Source of the DNA: Nocardia jiangxiensis NBRC 101359
Lineage (GTDB): Bacteria > Actinomycetota > Actinomycetes > Mycobacteriales > Mycobacteriaceae
DNA length: 64,000 bases
NCBI RefSeq assembly: GCF_000308615.1
Contig: NZ_BAGB01000026.1
Location: 1-64,000, forward strand
Direction of reading: 5' to 3'
Position numbers and translations under genes: made by a program. This document shows, in pieces, positions 8,313 to 16,648 of the stretch; the first letter of the stretch is position 1, and each line of letters opens with the position of its first letter. Under the pieces are notes generated by a model that saw only the letters and a program-made list of their open reading frames with translations, searched no databases and had not been told where the DNA came from.

Positions 8313-8846
8313 TTATCGGTCGAGTTCGACCTGCACGCCTGCGATTTCGACCGGAGTCTCGATCGGTTTGGTGATGGTGGTCCGATAGCCGTCGGCGGTC
8401 GGTGTGGTGTTCAACGTCCACACAGCACGCTCCTGGTCGACGATCAAATACTCGGGAACTCCGGCCGAGGCGTAGATGCGTGTCTTGTCCACGTAGTCGG
8501 TTTCCTGGCTGCTCTGCGAGACGACTTCGACGAAGGCGAGTGCTTTCGAGGCGTGCAACTCGGCGTTCTTGTAGAAAAGGCCGAAGTCGGGTGCTTTGTC
8601 ATGCTCGCCGGTTCCTGGGATCTTGACATCGGAGGTGGTGCGAAGGTTCGGGGCATTCAGCCGGATGCAGAAGTCGATATCGGAGATGATCCGCCAGCGC
8701 TCGGGCCGTTGCGGCGACACGATGATTACCTCCCCCTGTGCGTCGGCCCGGAACCCTTCGGGCACATCCATTCCCGCTGCGAGCTCGACCAGCTCATCAT
8801 GCAAACTCGTTCGAACTCCTGATGTCGCTTGCGATGACCTCCCCAT
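8313..8846 (-). CDS. Uma2 family (DUF820) putative endonuclease-fold protein
   Basis: A 177-residue protein of the Uma2 family, which has a PD-(D/E)XK nuclease-like fold of unknown cellular function. Visible features are the acidic PDFGLF segment and the AFVEVVSQSSQETDYVDKTRIYASAGVPEYLIVD region typical of the family, the E.V...S pattern and K being the presumed active-site elements. It starts at ATG 8846 with no strong ribosome binding site. Codon use is less GC-biased than in its neighbours. Such genes occur in many paralogous copies in actinomycetes and cyanobacteria. No partner gene is adjacent. Confidence 0.8.
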   Translation of the reverse strand: MGRSSQATSGVRTSLHDELVELAAGMDVPEGFRADAQGEVIIVSPQRPERWRIISDIDFCIRLNAPNLRTTSDVKIPGTGEHDKAPDFGLFYKNAELHASKALAFVEVVSQSSQETDYVDKTRIYASAGVPEYLIVDQERAVWTLNTTPTADGYRTTITKPIETPVEIAGVQVELDR

Positions 8847-9030
8847 CGGGAGCTTACCGGAACTCGCCTCCGACCTGGGTGGCGTCGATGCCGGGTCCTG
8901 CCTCGGCGGCGATCACGGAATCATTCCAGGGTTCGGCCGCCGGACGGGTGCGGAGTTCCGTGCCATCGGCTTGATCGCCGCGCGGACTCGCCGGTGGTTC
9001 GGGTGTGTTGAAAAAGGTTTCGGCGCAACG

Positions 9031-10398
9031 TTATTGCCGGAGTTGGGCGGCGCGCAGGAGTAGGTAGTCACGTTCGGGGGTGCTGGTGGTGCGGCGGGCC
9101 GCGGCGGTGTAGCAGGCGATGGCCTCGGGGCGGTCACCTGCCATTTCGTGGAGGTGGCCTCGGACTGCGTCGAGGCGGTGACTGGTCGACAGGGCGGGTT
9201 CCAGGTCGGTGGTCAGGGCCAGGGCTGCGGCGGGGCCGTGCACCATGGCCGTGGCCACCGCGCGGTTCAGGGTGATCATGGGGTTCGGGGTGAGCGCTGC
9301 CAATTTGGTGTACAGCAACAGGATTCGGGGCCAGTCGGTGTCCTCGGCTCGGCGGGCCTGGGCGTGCAGGGCCGCGATCGCGGCTTGCAGGCGATAGGGG
9401 CCGTCGAGGCCGGTGGTGATGGCCGTGGTGGCCAGGCGGATGCCCTCGGTGAGCTGGGTGCGGTTCCAGCGGGTCCGGTCCTGTTCGGGGAGGGGGACGA
9501 GTTCCCCGCCGGGACCGGTGCGGGCCGCGCGGCGGGCGTCGGTGAGCAGCATCAGGGCCAGCAGGGCGGTGACCTCGGGGTCGTCGGGGCGCAGGCGCTG
9601 GGCGATTCGGGTCAGCCGGATCGCCTCGGCGGCCAGGTCGGCGCGGTGCACGGCTGCGCCCGCGGAGGCGGTGTGGCCCTCGGTGAACATCAGGTACAGC
9701 ACGTGCAGGACCGAGTCGCGCCGATCGGCCCATGCGGCGGTCTCGGTTCGCTCCGAGGAGGCGAACGGGCGTTCCAGCGTCGCGAGACGTTTCTTCGCCC
9801 GCGAAATCCGTTGCGCCATCGTTGGTTCCGGAATCAGGAAAGCGTGGGCGATCTCCTCGGTGGTGAGGCCGCCCACCGCGCGCAGGGTCAATGCGATCGC
9901 GCTCGCGGGTGACAGCGCGGGATGGCAGCACAGCAGCAACAGGGTGAGCGTGTCCTCGCGTGCGGGCTCGATATCGCTGGGCGGCTGCACCTCTCGCGTC
10001 GCGGCGGTGACCTCGCGGTTGCGCCGGGCGATGTCGGACCGGACCGCATCGGCCATCCGGCGCTGCGCGACCTGGATCAACCAGGCCCGGGGATTGTCCG
10101 GCAGACCCGTCCGGGGCCACTGCATCGTGGCCGCCAGCATCGCCTCCTGCACCGCATCCTCGGCGGCGTCGAAGTCCCCGAACCGCCGCGCCAGCACCCC
10201 GAGCACCGTCGGCGCCACCTCTCGGAGCAGGTAAGCGATCTCCATGTCCCGCTCACCCGCTCCGGTACGACCCGATCCGGTGGCCGTATCGGCATGCGGG
10301 GCCGGTGCCTCCGCCTGTTCGGTCACATCACGGTCCGGTGGACTGCTGTCGACCGGTGGACTCTCGGATTCCGTCGCGGCGGAGAATGATTCGATCAC
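9031..10398 (-). CDS. ECF RNA polymerase sigma factor, ECF42-like with C-terminal TPR-type extension
   Basis: A 455-residue sigma-70 family protein. Region 2 (FGDFDAAEDAVQEAMLAA ... NPRAWLIQVAQRRMADAVR) and region 4 (LTTEEIAHAFLIPEPTMAQRISRAKKRL) are followed by a helical extension of about 200 residues. That layout, next to a DGPF/YCII gene, is characteristic of the ECF42 group, whose C-terminal extension is TPR-like. The start is GTG 10398, overlapping the YCII stop as GTGA, so translation is probably coupled. An alternative start is the Met of MEIAYLLREVAP. No anti-sigma factor gene is adjacent, as expected for this group. Confidence 0.88.
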   Translation of the reverse strand: MIESFSAATESESPPVDSSPPDRDVTEQAEAPAPHADTATGSGRTGAGERDMEIAYLLREVAPTVLGVLARRFGDFDAAEDAVQEAMLAATMQWPRTGLPDNPRAWLIQVAQRRMADAVRSDIARRNREVTAATREVQPPSDIEPAREDTLTLLLLCCHPALSPASAIALTLRAVGGLTTEEIAHAFLIPEPTMAQRISRAKKRLATLERPFASSERTETAAWADRRDSVLHVLYLMFTEGHTASAGAAVHRADLAAEAIRLTRIAQRLRPDDPEVTALLALMLLTDARRAARTGPGGELVPLPEQDRTRWNRTQLTEGIRLATTAITTGLDGPYRLQAAIAALHAQARRAEDTDWPRILLLYTKLAALTPNPMITLNRAVATAMVHGPAAALALTTDLEPALSTSHRLDAVRGHLHEMAGDRPEAIACYTAAARRTTSTPERDYLLLRAAQLRQ

Positions 10399-10796
10399 GA
10401 GTCGGCGGCGGGGGCGTCCATGACCTGACGGACCTCGATGCGTTCGCCGATGGGTTTGCCGCCCGGACCGGGAGCGGCCGAGGCCTGCGCGGCGATCTCG
10501 ATGGCGCGGTCGGGGGTGTCGACGTCGACGATCCAGTATCCGGCCAGGAATTCCTTGGTCTCGGGGAACGGTCCGTCGGTCACCACCGGCGCCGAGCGGC
10601 CGTCGGAGCTGACCACCTGCGCCTGATCCGGATAGGCCAGGCCCTGGGCGTCGACGAGTTCACCGGAGTCGCGCAGCTGTTCGCCCAGCATCCGCTGGAA
10701 CTCGATGTGCGCGGCGATCTCCTGTGGCGTCCACTCGGTGATCGGGGTGTCGCAGTATTCGGCGGGCGCATAGGTCTTCAGCAGCATGTATTTCAC
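10395..10796 (-). CDS. YCII-related (DGPF) protein
   Basis: A 133-residue protein of the YCII/DGPF family with the hallmark VVTDGPFPETKEFLAGYWI. GTG 10796 is preceded by AGGAG. The stop overlaps the start of the ECF sigma gene by 4 nt, the standard ECF42 arrangement. Function is unknown; these proteins are often the targets of the cognate sigma factor. The family fold is ferredoxin-like and dimeric. Confidence 0.88.
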   Translation of the reverse strand: MKYMLLKTYAPAEYCDTPITEWTPQEIAAHIEFQRMLGEQLRDSGELVDAQGLAYPDQAQVVSSDGRSAPVVTDGPFPETKEFLAGYWIVDVDTPDRAIEIAAQASAAPGPGGKPIGERIEVRQVMDAPAADS

Positions 10797-10918
10797 GGTC
10801 GGCTCCTGTGTTTCGTCGGCCGCTGCTCCGCTTCGGCAGGCATACGGTCCGCATCGGTTGTCTGCTGTGAGGTCGGAGCTGGGGGCGAAGAATTATCGCA
10901 TCGGCGTAGTGACTTGCA

Positions 10919-12139
10919 TCACAACGTCGTGGAGGTGTCGGCCAGACGCCGACGATCGACCGGATCGCCGGTCCGGATGAGTTCCTTGATGCGGTCGGTG
11001 ACATCCCAGACGTTGACGTTCATCCCGGCCAGCACCCGATCGCGGGAGTCCAACCAGAAGGCGACGAATTCGCGGGCTGCGGTGTCGCCGCGCACCACGA
11101 GGGTGGTTTCCTGGTCCGGGCCGACGTAGCCGGTGTACTCCATGCCGAGGTCGTACTGATCGGTGAAGAAGTACGGAACCCGGTCGTAGACCGCCGGAGT
11201 GCCCAGCATGGTCTGCGCCGCCACCGTGGGCTGATTGAGTGCGGTGGCCCAGTGCTCCACCCGAATCCGCCGGCCCAGCACCGGATGCTGCTGATCGGCG
11301 ATATCGCCGACGGCGACGATATCCGGATCGCTCGTGGCCAGGGATTCGTCGACCAGGACCCCGCCCTCGACGGCGAGTCCGGCATCGGCGGCCAGATCGG
11401 TATTGGGCCGCGCACCCACGGCGACGAGCACCGCATCGGCCTCGAAGACGGTGTCGTCGTCGAGCCGGACTCCGGTGGCGCGACCCTGATCGGTGACGAT
11501 CTCGGTGACCCGGACCCCGCAGCGCAGATCCACTCCGTGCGCGCGATGCAGATCGGCGAACACCTGACCCATTTCCGGGCCGAGTGCGGCACGCAGCGGA
11601 ACCGACGCGGTCTCCAGGATCGTCACCTCGACGTTCGCCGCGCGGGCGGCCGCGGTGACCTCCAGGCCGATCCAGCCCGCGCCGATCACCGCCAGCCGCC
11701 GGGCCGAGTCGAACAACTCGATCAGCGCATCGGAATCCTCGATGGTCCGTAGGTGGTAGACGCCCTGGGCGTCGGCCCCGGCGAGCGGCAGCCGACGCGG
11801 GCGCGATCCGGTGGCCAGGGCGAGCTTGTCGTAGGGCAGGGTCGAACCATCCGGCAGCGCAACGGTTTTCGACGCACGATCGATTCCGGCAACGGTGGTG
11901 CCCAGCATCACCGCGACATCGTGATCGCTGTACCACTGCGCGGGTTGTACCGTGAAATCGGCCAGCGCCTGCTTGCCCAGCAGATGTTCCTTGGACAGCG
12001 GCGGCCGCTCGTACGGCAGATGATCCTCCGCGGCGATCAGGGTCAGCGCACCGGTGAAATCGCCGGCACGCAAATTCTCGGCGATCTTTGCCGCGGCGAG
12101 CCCGCCGCCGACGATGACGAACCTGGAATCTGTGCTCAT
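10919..12139 (-). CDS. FAD-dependent ferredoxin/rubredoxin reductase-type NAD(P)H oxidoreductase
   Basis: A 406-residue protein with two Rossmann motifs: FVIVGGGLAAAKIAENL near the N-terminus for FAD and LAVIGAGWIGLEVTAAA in the middle for NAD(P)H. The YERPPLSKEHL and VAVGDIA segments and a C-terminal reductase dimerisation domain are typical of the class that passes electrons to ferredoxins of P450 or dioxygenase systems. The ATG at 12139 is preceded by GGAGGG; the frame is open to 12199. No ferredoxin or oxygenase gene is adjacent, so the electron acceptor is unknown. Confidence 0.9.
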   Translation of the reverse strand: MSTDSRFVIVGGGLAAAKIAENLRAGDFTGALTLIAAEDHLPYERPPLSKEHLLGKQALADFTVQPAQWYSDHDVAVMLGTTVAGIDRASKTVALPDGSTLPYDKLALATGSRPRRLPLAGADAQGVYHLRTIEDSDALIELFDSARRLAVIGAGWIGLEVTAAARAANVEVTILETASVPLRAALGPEMGQVFADLHRAHGVDLRCGVRVTEIVTDQGRATGVRLDDDTVFEADAVLVAVGARPNTDLAADAGLAVEGGVLVDESLATSDPDIVAVGDIADQQHPVLGRRIRVEHWATALNQPTVAAQTMLGTPAVYDRVPYFFTDQYDLGMEYTGYVGPDQETTLVVRGDTAAREFVAFWLDSRDRVLAGMNVNVWDVTDRIKELIRTGDPVDRRRLADTSTTL

Positions 12140-12287
12140 GCGAACCCTCCGTGCGACGGTGACCAGGTCGTCTCCGACCCTACTGCGGCCCGCCGACACG
12201 GTCGGGAAATATCCGGAACTTTCCGTGGTTGATCAGAATTGACGGTGGGAGTGCACCACCGCCCCGAACTTTCGAGAGGACTGCGAC

Positions 12288-12938
12288 GTGACCGATGTGA
12301 CGACCGGCGCCAAGGACCGGGTGGACTTCTGGTTCGATCCGCTGTGCCCGTGGTGCTGGATCACCTCCCGCTGGATTCTGGAGGTGGAGAAGGTCCGCGA
12401 TATCGAGGCGCGATTCCACGTGATGAGCCTGGCGGTGCTCAACGAGGGACGTGAGGGCCTGCCCGAACGGTATGTGGAACTGATGAAGTCCGCCTGGGGA
12501 CCGGTGCGCGTGGCCATCGCCGCCGCACAGAAGCACGGTGACGAGGTGCTCGCCCCGCTCTACACCGCGATGGGCACCCGCATCCACAACCGCAAGGACG
12601 AGTACGAGCGCGAGGACCGCGCCGAGACGTTCGCCCTGGTTGTCGCGGAGTCTCTCGCCGAGGTCGGGCTGCCCGCGGAACTGGCGGAGGCCGCCACCAG
12701 CACCGACTACGACGAGGCGCTGCGCGAGAGCCATCACGCCGGGATGGACAAGGTCGGCCCCGACGTGGGCACCCCCACCATCCACATCAACGACGTGGCC
12801 TTCTTCGGCCCGGTGATCTCCCGCATCCCGCGCGGCGAGGAGGCCGGGAAGGTCTGGGACGGCGCGGTGGCCCTGGCCTCCTACCCGCACTTCTTCGAAC
12901 TCAAGCGGACCCGGACCGAAGGTCCGGAATTCGACTGA
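12288..12938 (+). CDS. mycothiol-dependent DsbA/FrnE-like oxidoreductase (Rv2466c type)
   Basis: A 216-residue thioredoxin-fold protein with the active site CPWC ([16 protein letters not shown]) near the N-terminus and a helical insertion. It resembles M. tuberculosis Rv2466c, a mycothiol-dependent reductase able to reduce nitro compounds, and sits near pepN, rpiB and nei as in that genome. The GTG at 12288 is used. The late GTPTIHIND stretch holds the cis-Pro loop. It is followed by a strong hairpin terminator. The role in oxidative stress defence is known for the family. Confidence 0.9.
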   Translation: MTDVTTGAKDRVDFWFDPLCPWCWITSRWILEVEKVRDIEARFHVMSLAVLNEGREGLPERYVELMKSAWGPVRVAIAAAQKHGDEVLAPLYTAMGTRIHNRKDEYEREDRAETFALVVAESLAEVGLPAELAEAATSTDYDEALRESHHAGMDKVGPDVGTPTIHINDVAFFGPVISRIPRGEEAGKVWDGAVALASYPHFFELKRTRTEGPEFD

Positions 12939-12944
12939 ATCACC

Positions 12945-12975
12945 CTGGGGCGCACCGTGATCCGGTGCGCCCCAG
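12945..12975. terminator. bidirectional hairpin terminator
   Basis: A perfect 12-bp stem, CTGGGGCGCACC with GGTGCGCCCCAG, and a 7-nt loop between two convergent genes, the CPWC oxidoreductase and the M48 protease. Confidence 0.7.
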
Positions 12976-12999
12976 CGATCGTCGGCGGATTCCGGGCGA

Positions 13000-14046
13000 T
13001 CAGCGGACGTTGCTCGGAATCTCGGTGTAGTGCCCCGGCGGCGGATAGCCGGGCAGCTGAGCACCGTTGTGCTGCACCGGATCCGGTGCGCTGGGCCGCA
13101 GGAACAGCCTGCCGTGGCGGCTGCGGTCGCGCAGTGCCCAGATCCGCCAGGTCAGTACGGGATGCGAGGACATCGCGTTGGCCACCCAGATGAAGAAACC
13201 CTTCTCCCGCGGGGCCCGATCCGCCATCTCGTTGATGTCGACCAGCGAGTTCAGATACTTTCCGGCGGCCAGCACGCGCATCGCGCCGGGTGCGCCCATG
13301 TGCCGATTGCAGTAGCCGTGATTGTCCGCGGTGTACTCCTGGGTGCGGATCAGCGCGTTGCCCAGGATCGGCAGGAACGGCGCCAGGAACATGCCGAGAT
13401 TGCGCCAGTACGAGGTGTGTCCGGCGGCGATGTGGCCGACCTCGTGGCCGATGATGAACGCGAGCGCGTCGGGGTCGCGGGCCTGGCCGCCGACCTCGAA
13501 CATATCGCTGTACACGCAGACGAAGCGGCGGAAACCGTGCCCGGAGGCGAAGGCGTTGATCTGACCGTTGCCCAGCACCACGTAGGCGTCGGGCACGGTG
13601 GGCATGCCGTAGCGCGCGGCCGCCTCGACCACCATCCGGTAGCCCTCGGGGAACTGGGTCGGCGACATCTGCACCGCGTTGACCCGCTGCATCGCGTAAT
13701 TCGCGCCGCGGCCGAACCACAGCAGGATCGGCGCGGCCAGGAATGCCAGCGTGTAGTCGTTGATCACGCCGAGCAGCACCAGCATCAGGGTCACGACATA
13801 GGCGAGCACGGTCACCGCGATCACGACGATCAGCATCGGGATCTCCCAGCTGTGCCGCGCGGGCATGCCGTACGGCGACAGTCCCCGGGCCTGCTGCACC
13901 ATCGGCGGCTGCGGCGGCGTGTACGGCGTCTGCGGGGACCAGCCGGGCGGACCCAGGCGTGGATCCCAGCCGGACATGCCGGTGACCGGATTCCAGCCCG
14001 GTGGTTGCTGCGGTGGTGGCGGCGGCAGTTGGTCCTCGGGCTGCAT
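13000..14046 (-). CDS. M48 family membrane metalloprotease
   Basis: A 348-residue HtpX/Ste24-like peptidase. A Pro-rich cytoplasmic N-terminus of about 65 residues is followed by two membrane segments (IPMLIVVIAVTVLAYVVTLM and the following TLAFLAAPILLWFG). The zinc motif HEVGH is at 201-205, with a downstream EYTAD segment carrying the third ligand. The ATG at 14046 is chosen over the longer frame to 14121, which would overlap rpiB. Divergent from rpiB with 73 bp between. Probable role: membrane protein quality control. Confidence 0.9.
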   Translation of the reverse strand: MQPEDQLPPPPPQQPPGWNPVTGMSGWDPRLGPPGWSPQTPYTPPQPPMVQQARGLSPYGMPARHSWEIPMLIVVIAVTVLAYVVTLMLVLLGVINDYTLAFLAAPILLWFGRGANYAMQRVNAVQMSPTQFPEGYRMVVEAAARYGMPTVPDAYVVLGNGQINAFASGHGFRRFVCVYSDMFEVGGQARDPDALAFIIGHEVGHIAAGHTSYWRNLGMFLAPFLPILGNALIRTQEYTADNHGYCNRHMGAPGAMRVLAAGKYLNSLVDINEMADRAPREKGFFIWVANAMSSHPVLTWRIWALRDRSRHGRLFLRPSAPDPVQHNGAQLPGYPPPGHYTEIPSNVR

Positions 14047-14119
14047 GGCCTGAACTCTATAGAAATCCGCCGTCGGCCCCGCGTCGGAGCGGTGCGAGGG
14101 GCCTGACACAATCGCTGCC

Positions 14120-14593
14120 ATGCGCGTATACCTGGGTGCCGACCATGCCGGCTTCGAGCTGAAGAATCACATCAGAGATCACCTGAAGCAGGCCGGACAC
14201 GAAGTGGTCGACTGCGGCGCACACGAATACGATGCCGCCGACGACTACCCGGCCTTCTGCATCGATGCCGCGCGGCGCGTGGTCGCCGACGAGGGCAGCC
14301 TCGGCATCGTGCTGGGCGGTAGCGGAAACGGCGAGCAGATCGCCGCGAACAAGGTGCCCGGCGCGCGCTGCGCCCTGGCCTGGAGTGTGGAGACCGCGCA
14401 GCTGGCCCGCCAGCACAACAACGCTCAGCTGATGGGTATCGGCGGCCGGATGCACCCGCTGCCCGAGGCGCTGGCGATCGTCGACGCCTTCCTGGCCACC
14501 CCGTGGTCGGACGAGCCGCGGCACCAGCGTCGCATCGATATCATCTCCGAGTACGAGAAGACGGGGAAGGCGCCGGAGGTCTCCGCCGGCTGA
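14120..14593 (+). CDS. rpiB: ribose-5-phosphate isomerase B
   Basis: A 157-residue RpiB/LacAB family isomerase interconverting ribose-5-phosphate and ribulose-5-phosphate. Motifs are GADHAGFELK at the N-terminus and LGGSGNGEQIAANKVPG. As in mycobacterial RpiB, a Glu follows GNG where E. coli uses Cys as base. The C-terminus (ISEYEKTGK) is typical of actinobacterial members. A perfect hairpin follows the stop, then nei. Order rpiB-nei matches M. tuberculosis Rv2465c-Rv2464c. Confidence 0.96.
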   Translation: MRVYLGADHAGFELKNHIRDHLKQAGHEVVDCGAHEYDAADDYPAFCIDAARRVVADEGSLGIVLGGSGNGEQIAANKVPGARCALAWSVETAQLARQHNNAQLMGIGGRMHPLPEALAIVDAFLATPWSDEPRHQRRIDIISEYEKTGKAPEVSAG

Positions 14594-14615
14594 TCGCACC
14601 ACCAGGAGTCGATCG

Positions 14616-14643
14616 CACCCCGTCCACGGAGCTCGACGGGGTG
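14616..14643 (+). terminator. hairpin after rpiB
   Basis: A perfect 9-bp stem, CACCCCGTC (14616-14624) with GACGGGGTG (14635-14643), and a 10-nt loop between rpiB and nei. Confidence 0.55.
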
Positions 14644-14700
14644 TGGTCGTCTGTGGTGAGTGTCATCGGTCGCGGGGCAAGGATGAGGTGAGGACGGGTC

Positions 14701-15516
14701 ATGCCGGAGGGGCATACGCTGCATCGGCTGGCGAAGCTGCATCATCAGCGGTTCGCCGGGGGAGTGGTGCGGGTGTCCAGTCCGCAGGGCCGCTTCGCCG
14801 AGGGGGCCGCGCTGGTGGACGGCCGGACGCTCGTGCGCGCCGAGGCCTGGGGGAAACATCTACTGCACCACTATGATTCGGGCGTGGCCGTGCATGTGCA
14901 CCTCGGCTTGTACGGGACCTTCACCGAATCGGCCGGGCCACCGGGTGATCCGGTGGGACAGGTGCGAATGCGGATGGTCGGTGCCGGTCGCGCCGATGCG
15001 CAGCTGTACGGCGCGGATCTGCGCGGCCCGACCGCCTGCGAGGTGCTGCACCAGCCGGAGGTCGCGGCGCTGACCGCGCGACTGGGTCCGGATCCGTTGC
15101 GCCGCAACGCCGATCCCTCGCCGGCCCGGGATCGCATCCGACGTTCGGCTCGTCCGCTGGGTGCGTTGCTGATGGATCAGAAGGTGCTGGCCGGAGTCGG
15201 CAACGTCTATCGCGCGGAATTGCTTTTCCGCCACGGGATTTCACCGCATCGGCCGGGCCGTGAGCTGAGCCCGGCCGAATGGGACGAGCTGTGGGCCGAT
15301 CTGGTCGAGCTGATGCGGGTCGGGGTGCGGCGCGGCAAGATCGTCGTCGTACGCCGCGAACACGACCACGGCGCACCGTCATACACCGAGGGGAAGCCTC
15401 GCACCTACGTCTATCGCCGGGCCGGAGATCCCTGTCGCCTGTGCGGTTCGACCGTCCTGCATTCGGTGCTGGACGGCCGGAATCTGTTCTGGTGCCCGTC
15501 CTGTCAGCCCAGCTGA
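14701..15516 (+). CDS. nei: Fpg/Nei family DNA glycosylase (endonuclease VIII type)
   Basis: A 271-residue base-excision repair enzyme that removes oxidised bases and cleaves the abasic site. The N-terminal PEGHT supplies the catalytic Pro2/Glu3. The helix-two-turn-helix contains LMDQKVLAGVGNVYRAELLFR. The C-terminal zinc finger is CRLCG...CPSC. PEGHT rather than PELPEV favours the Nei branch, matching Rv2464c. It follows rpiB by about 107 bp with a hairpin between. Confidence 0.93.
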   Translation: MPEGHTLHRLAKLHHQRFAGGVVRVSSPQGRFAEGAALVDGRTLVRAEAWGKHLLHHYDSGVAVHVHLGLYGTFTESAGPPGDPVGQVRMRMVGAGRADAQLYGADLRGPTACEVLHQPEVAALTARLGPDPLRRNADPSPARDRIRRSARPLGALLMDQKVLAGVGNVYRAELLFRHGISPHRPGRELSPAEWDELWADLVELMRVGVRRGKIVVVRREHDHGAPSYTEGKPRTYVYRRAGDPCRLCGSTVLHSVLDGRNLFWCPSCQPS

Positions 15517-15550
15517 CAGGACGCAATCACGTCGCCTGCGGGCGATTCGA

Positions 15551-15781
15551 TCAGTGCGGGGCCCGGGTGGTGAGAGCCAGCGCCCGGCCGCGTTCGCTGA
15601 TCTGCCAGCAACCCTTGTAGGGGATGGCGACGATCAGACCACGGGCCTGTAAGCGCGCTAGTGCATTCCGAGTGCTCCATCCGGTGAGCTGTGCCTGGCG
15701 CTGGATCTGCACCGCCGACAGCAGCCCGCCGGGACGCAGGATGCTCAGCACCACCGACTGTGCTGCCTGGCCGAACCTCAT
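15551..15781 (-). CDS. small winged-helix protein
   Basis: A 76-residue protein beginning MRFGQAAQSVVLSILRPGG at ATG 15781, with GGAGAA just upstream; the frame continues to 15892. The pattern SAVQIQRQAQLTGWSTRNALARLQARGLI is a winged helix-turn-helix, followed by a short wing and ERGRALAL. It probably binds DNA. It lies head to head with a TetR gene 162 bp away. No better family name can be given from sequence alone. Confidence 0.6.
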   Translation of the reverse strand: MRFGQAAQSVVLSILRPGGLLSAVQIQRQAQLTGWSTRNALARLQARGLIVAIPYKGCWQISERGRALALTTRAPH

Positions 15782-15886
15782 GGCTTCTCCTCGAAATGAT
15801 CGAATTCCGAAAGATGTAGGCAGAGCCCTGAATTCACTGGAATCGCGCGGGTTACACTTACCAGGGTAATTATCGACATCAGCTGC

Positions 15887-15910
15887 TGTCAACAGCGTGT
15901 GATGTCAACA
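15887..15910. promoter_or_regulatory. tandem TGTCAACA boxes between divergent regulators
   Basis: TGTCAACA occurs at 15887-15894 and again at 15903-15910, 16 bp apart. Each is embedded in a short palindrome (CTGTCAACAG and GATGTCAACATC). They lie 34 bp upstream of the TetR start at 15944, a likely operator position. Confidence 0.4.
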
Positions 15911-15943
15911 TCTGCCCGGTGAAATTGTTGTGAGAGGACACAC

Positions 15944-16624
15944 ATGCCGAACGCCACCGAGGAGCCCGGCAAGGGCGAGTCACGGCGTTGGCGGGGACAG
16001 GATCCCGCCGACCGCATCGCCACCCGACGTCGGCAGCTGCTCGACGCCGGACTGGAGCTGATGGGGACCATCGGGGCAGCGGAGATGTCGATGCGCGCGG
16101 TCTGTCGCGCGGCGGGCCTGACCGAGCGGTATTTCTACGAGAGCTTCACGAATCTGGACGCGCTGCAACTGGCCATCCTGGACGAGGTCGTGCTCGGTGC
16201 CCGCGATCGGCTGCTCACCGCGCTGGCCGACGCCCCGCCCCAGCCGGACAAGGTTTTCGCGCATGTGGTGACCCGTTTCACCGACTACATGGACGAGGAC
16301 CCGCGACGCGGCCGGATCATGTTCGTGGAGTCCCAGGCGACCATGGCGCTGGGTGAACGAGGCAATCAGCTCATCGTCGAATTCACCGCGCCGATCGCGA
16401 TGAGTCTGGCCGGCGGCGAGCGGAAGAGGAATCCGCCGGACGAGGTCGATATCCGGCTCAACGCGCACGCCATCTTCGGTGCGCTGGCCTTCCTGTACCG
16501 GCCCTGGCTCGACGGTGCGCTGGACATCTCCCGCGACAGATTCGACCGGCACGCGACGAGCGCGATCACCGAACTCGCGCGGGCGCGGTCGTCCTCGCCG
16601 GGGCGGCTCCCCGCGGGAAAGTAG
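15944..16624 (+). CDS. TetR family transcriptional regulator
   Basis: A 226-residue TetR protein. The N-terminal DNA-binding domain contains AEMSMRAVCRAAGLTERYFYESFTN, the recognition helix pattern, at about residues 45-70. The remainder is helical. Its start at 15944 lies downstream of two TGTCAACA boxes. No obvious enzyme or transporter partner is adjacent, and the ligand is unknown. It ends 24 bp from the convergent Gly/Asp-rich membrane protein gene. Confidence 0.87.
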   Translation: MPNATEEPGKGESRRWRGQDPADRIATRRRQLLDAGLELMGTIGAAEMSMRAVCRAAGLTERYFYESFTNLDALQLAILDEVVLGARDRLLTALADAPPQPDKVFAHVVTRFTDYMDEDPRRGRIMFVESQATMALGERGNQLIVEFTAPIAMSLAGGERKRNPPDEVDIRLNAHAIFGALAFLYRPWLDGALDISRDRFDRHATSAITELARARSSSPGRLPAGK

Positions 16625-16648
16625 TCGACGGGCTTCGGGCGAACGCGC

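Noticed and set aside
10861..10871. Another TCTGCTGTGAG match, possible third site of the XRE/clpP operator.
   Set aside because: Only the left arm and spacer are present; the right arm does not continue the palindrome.
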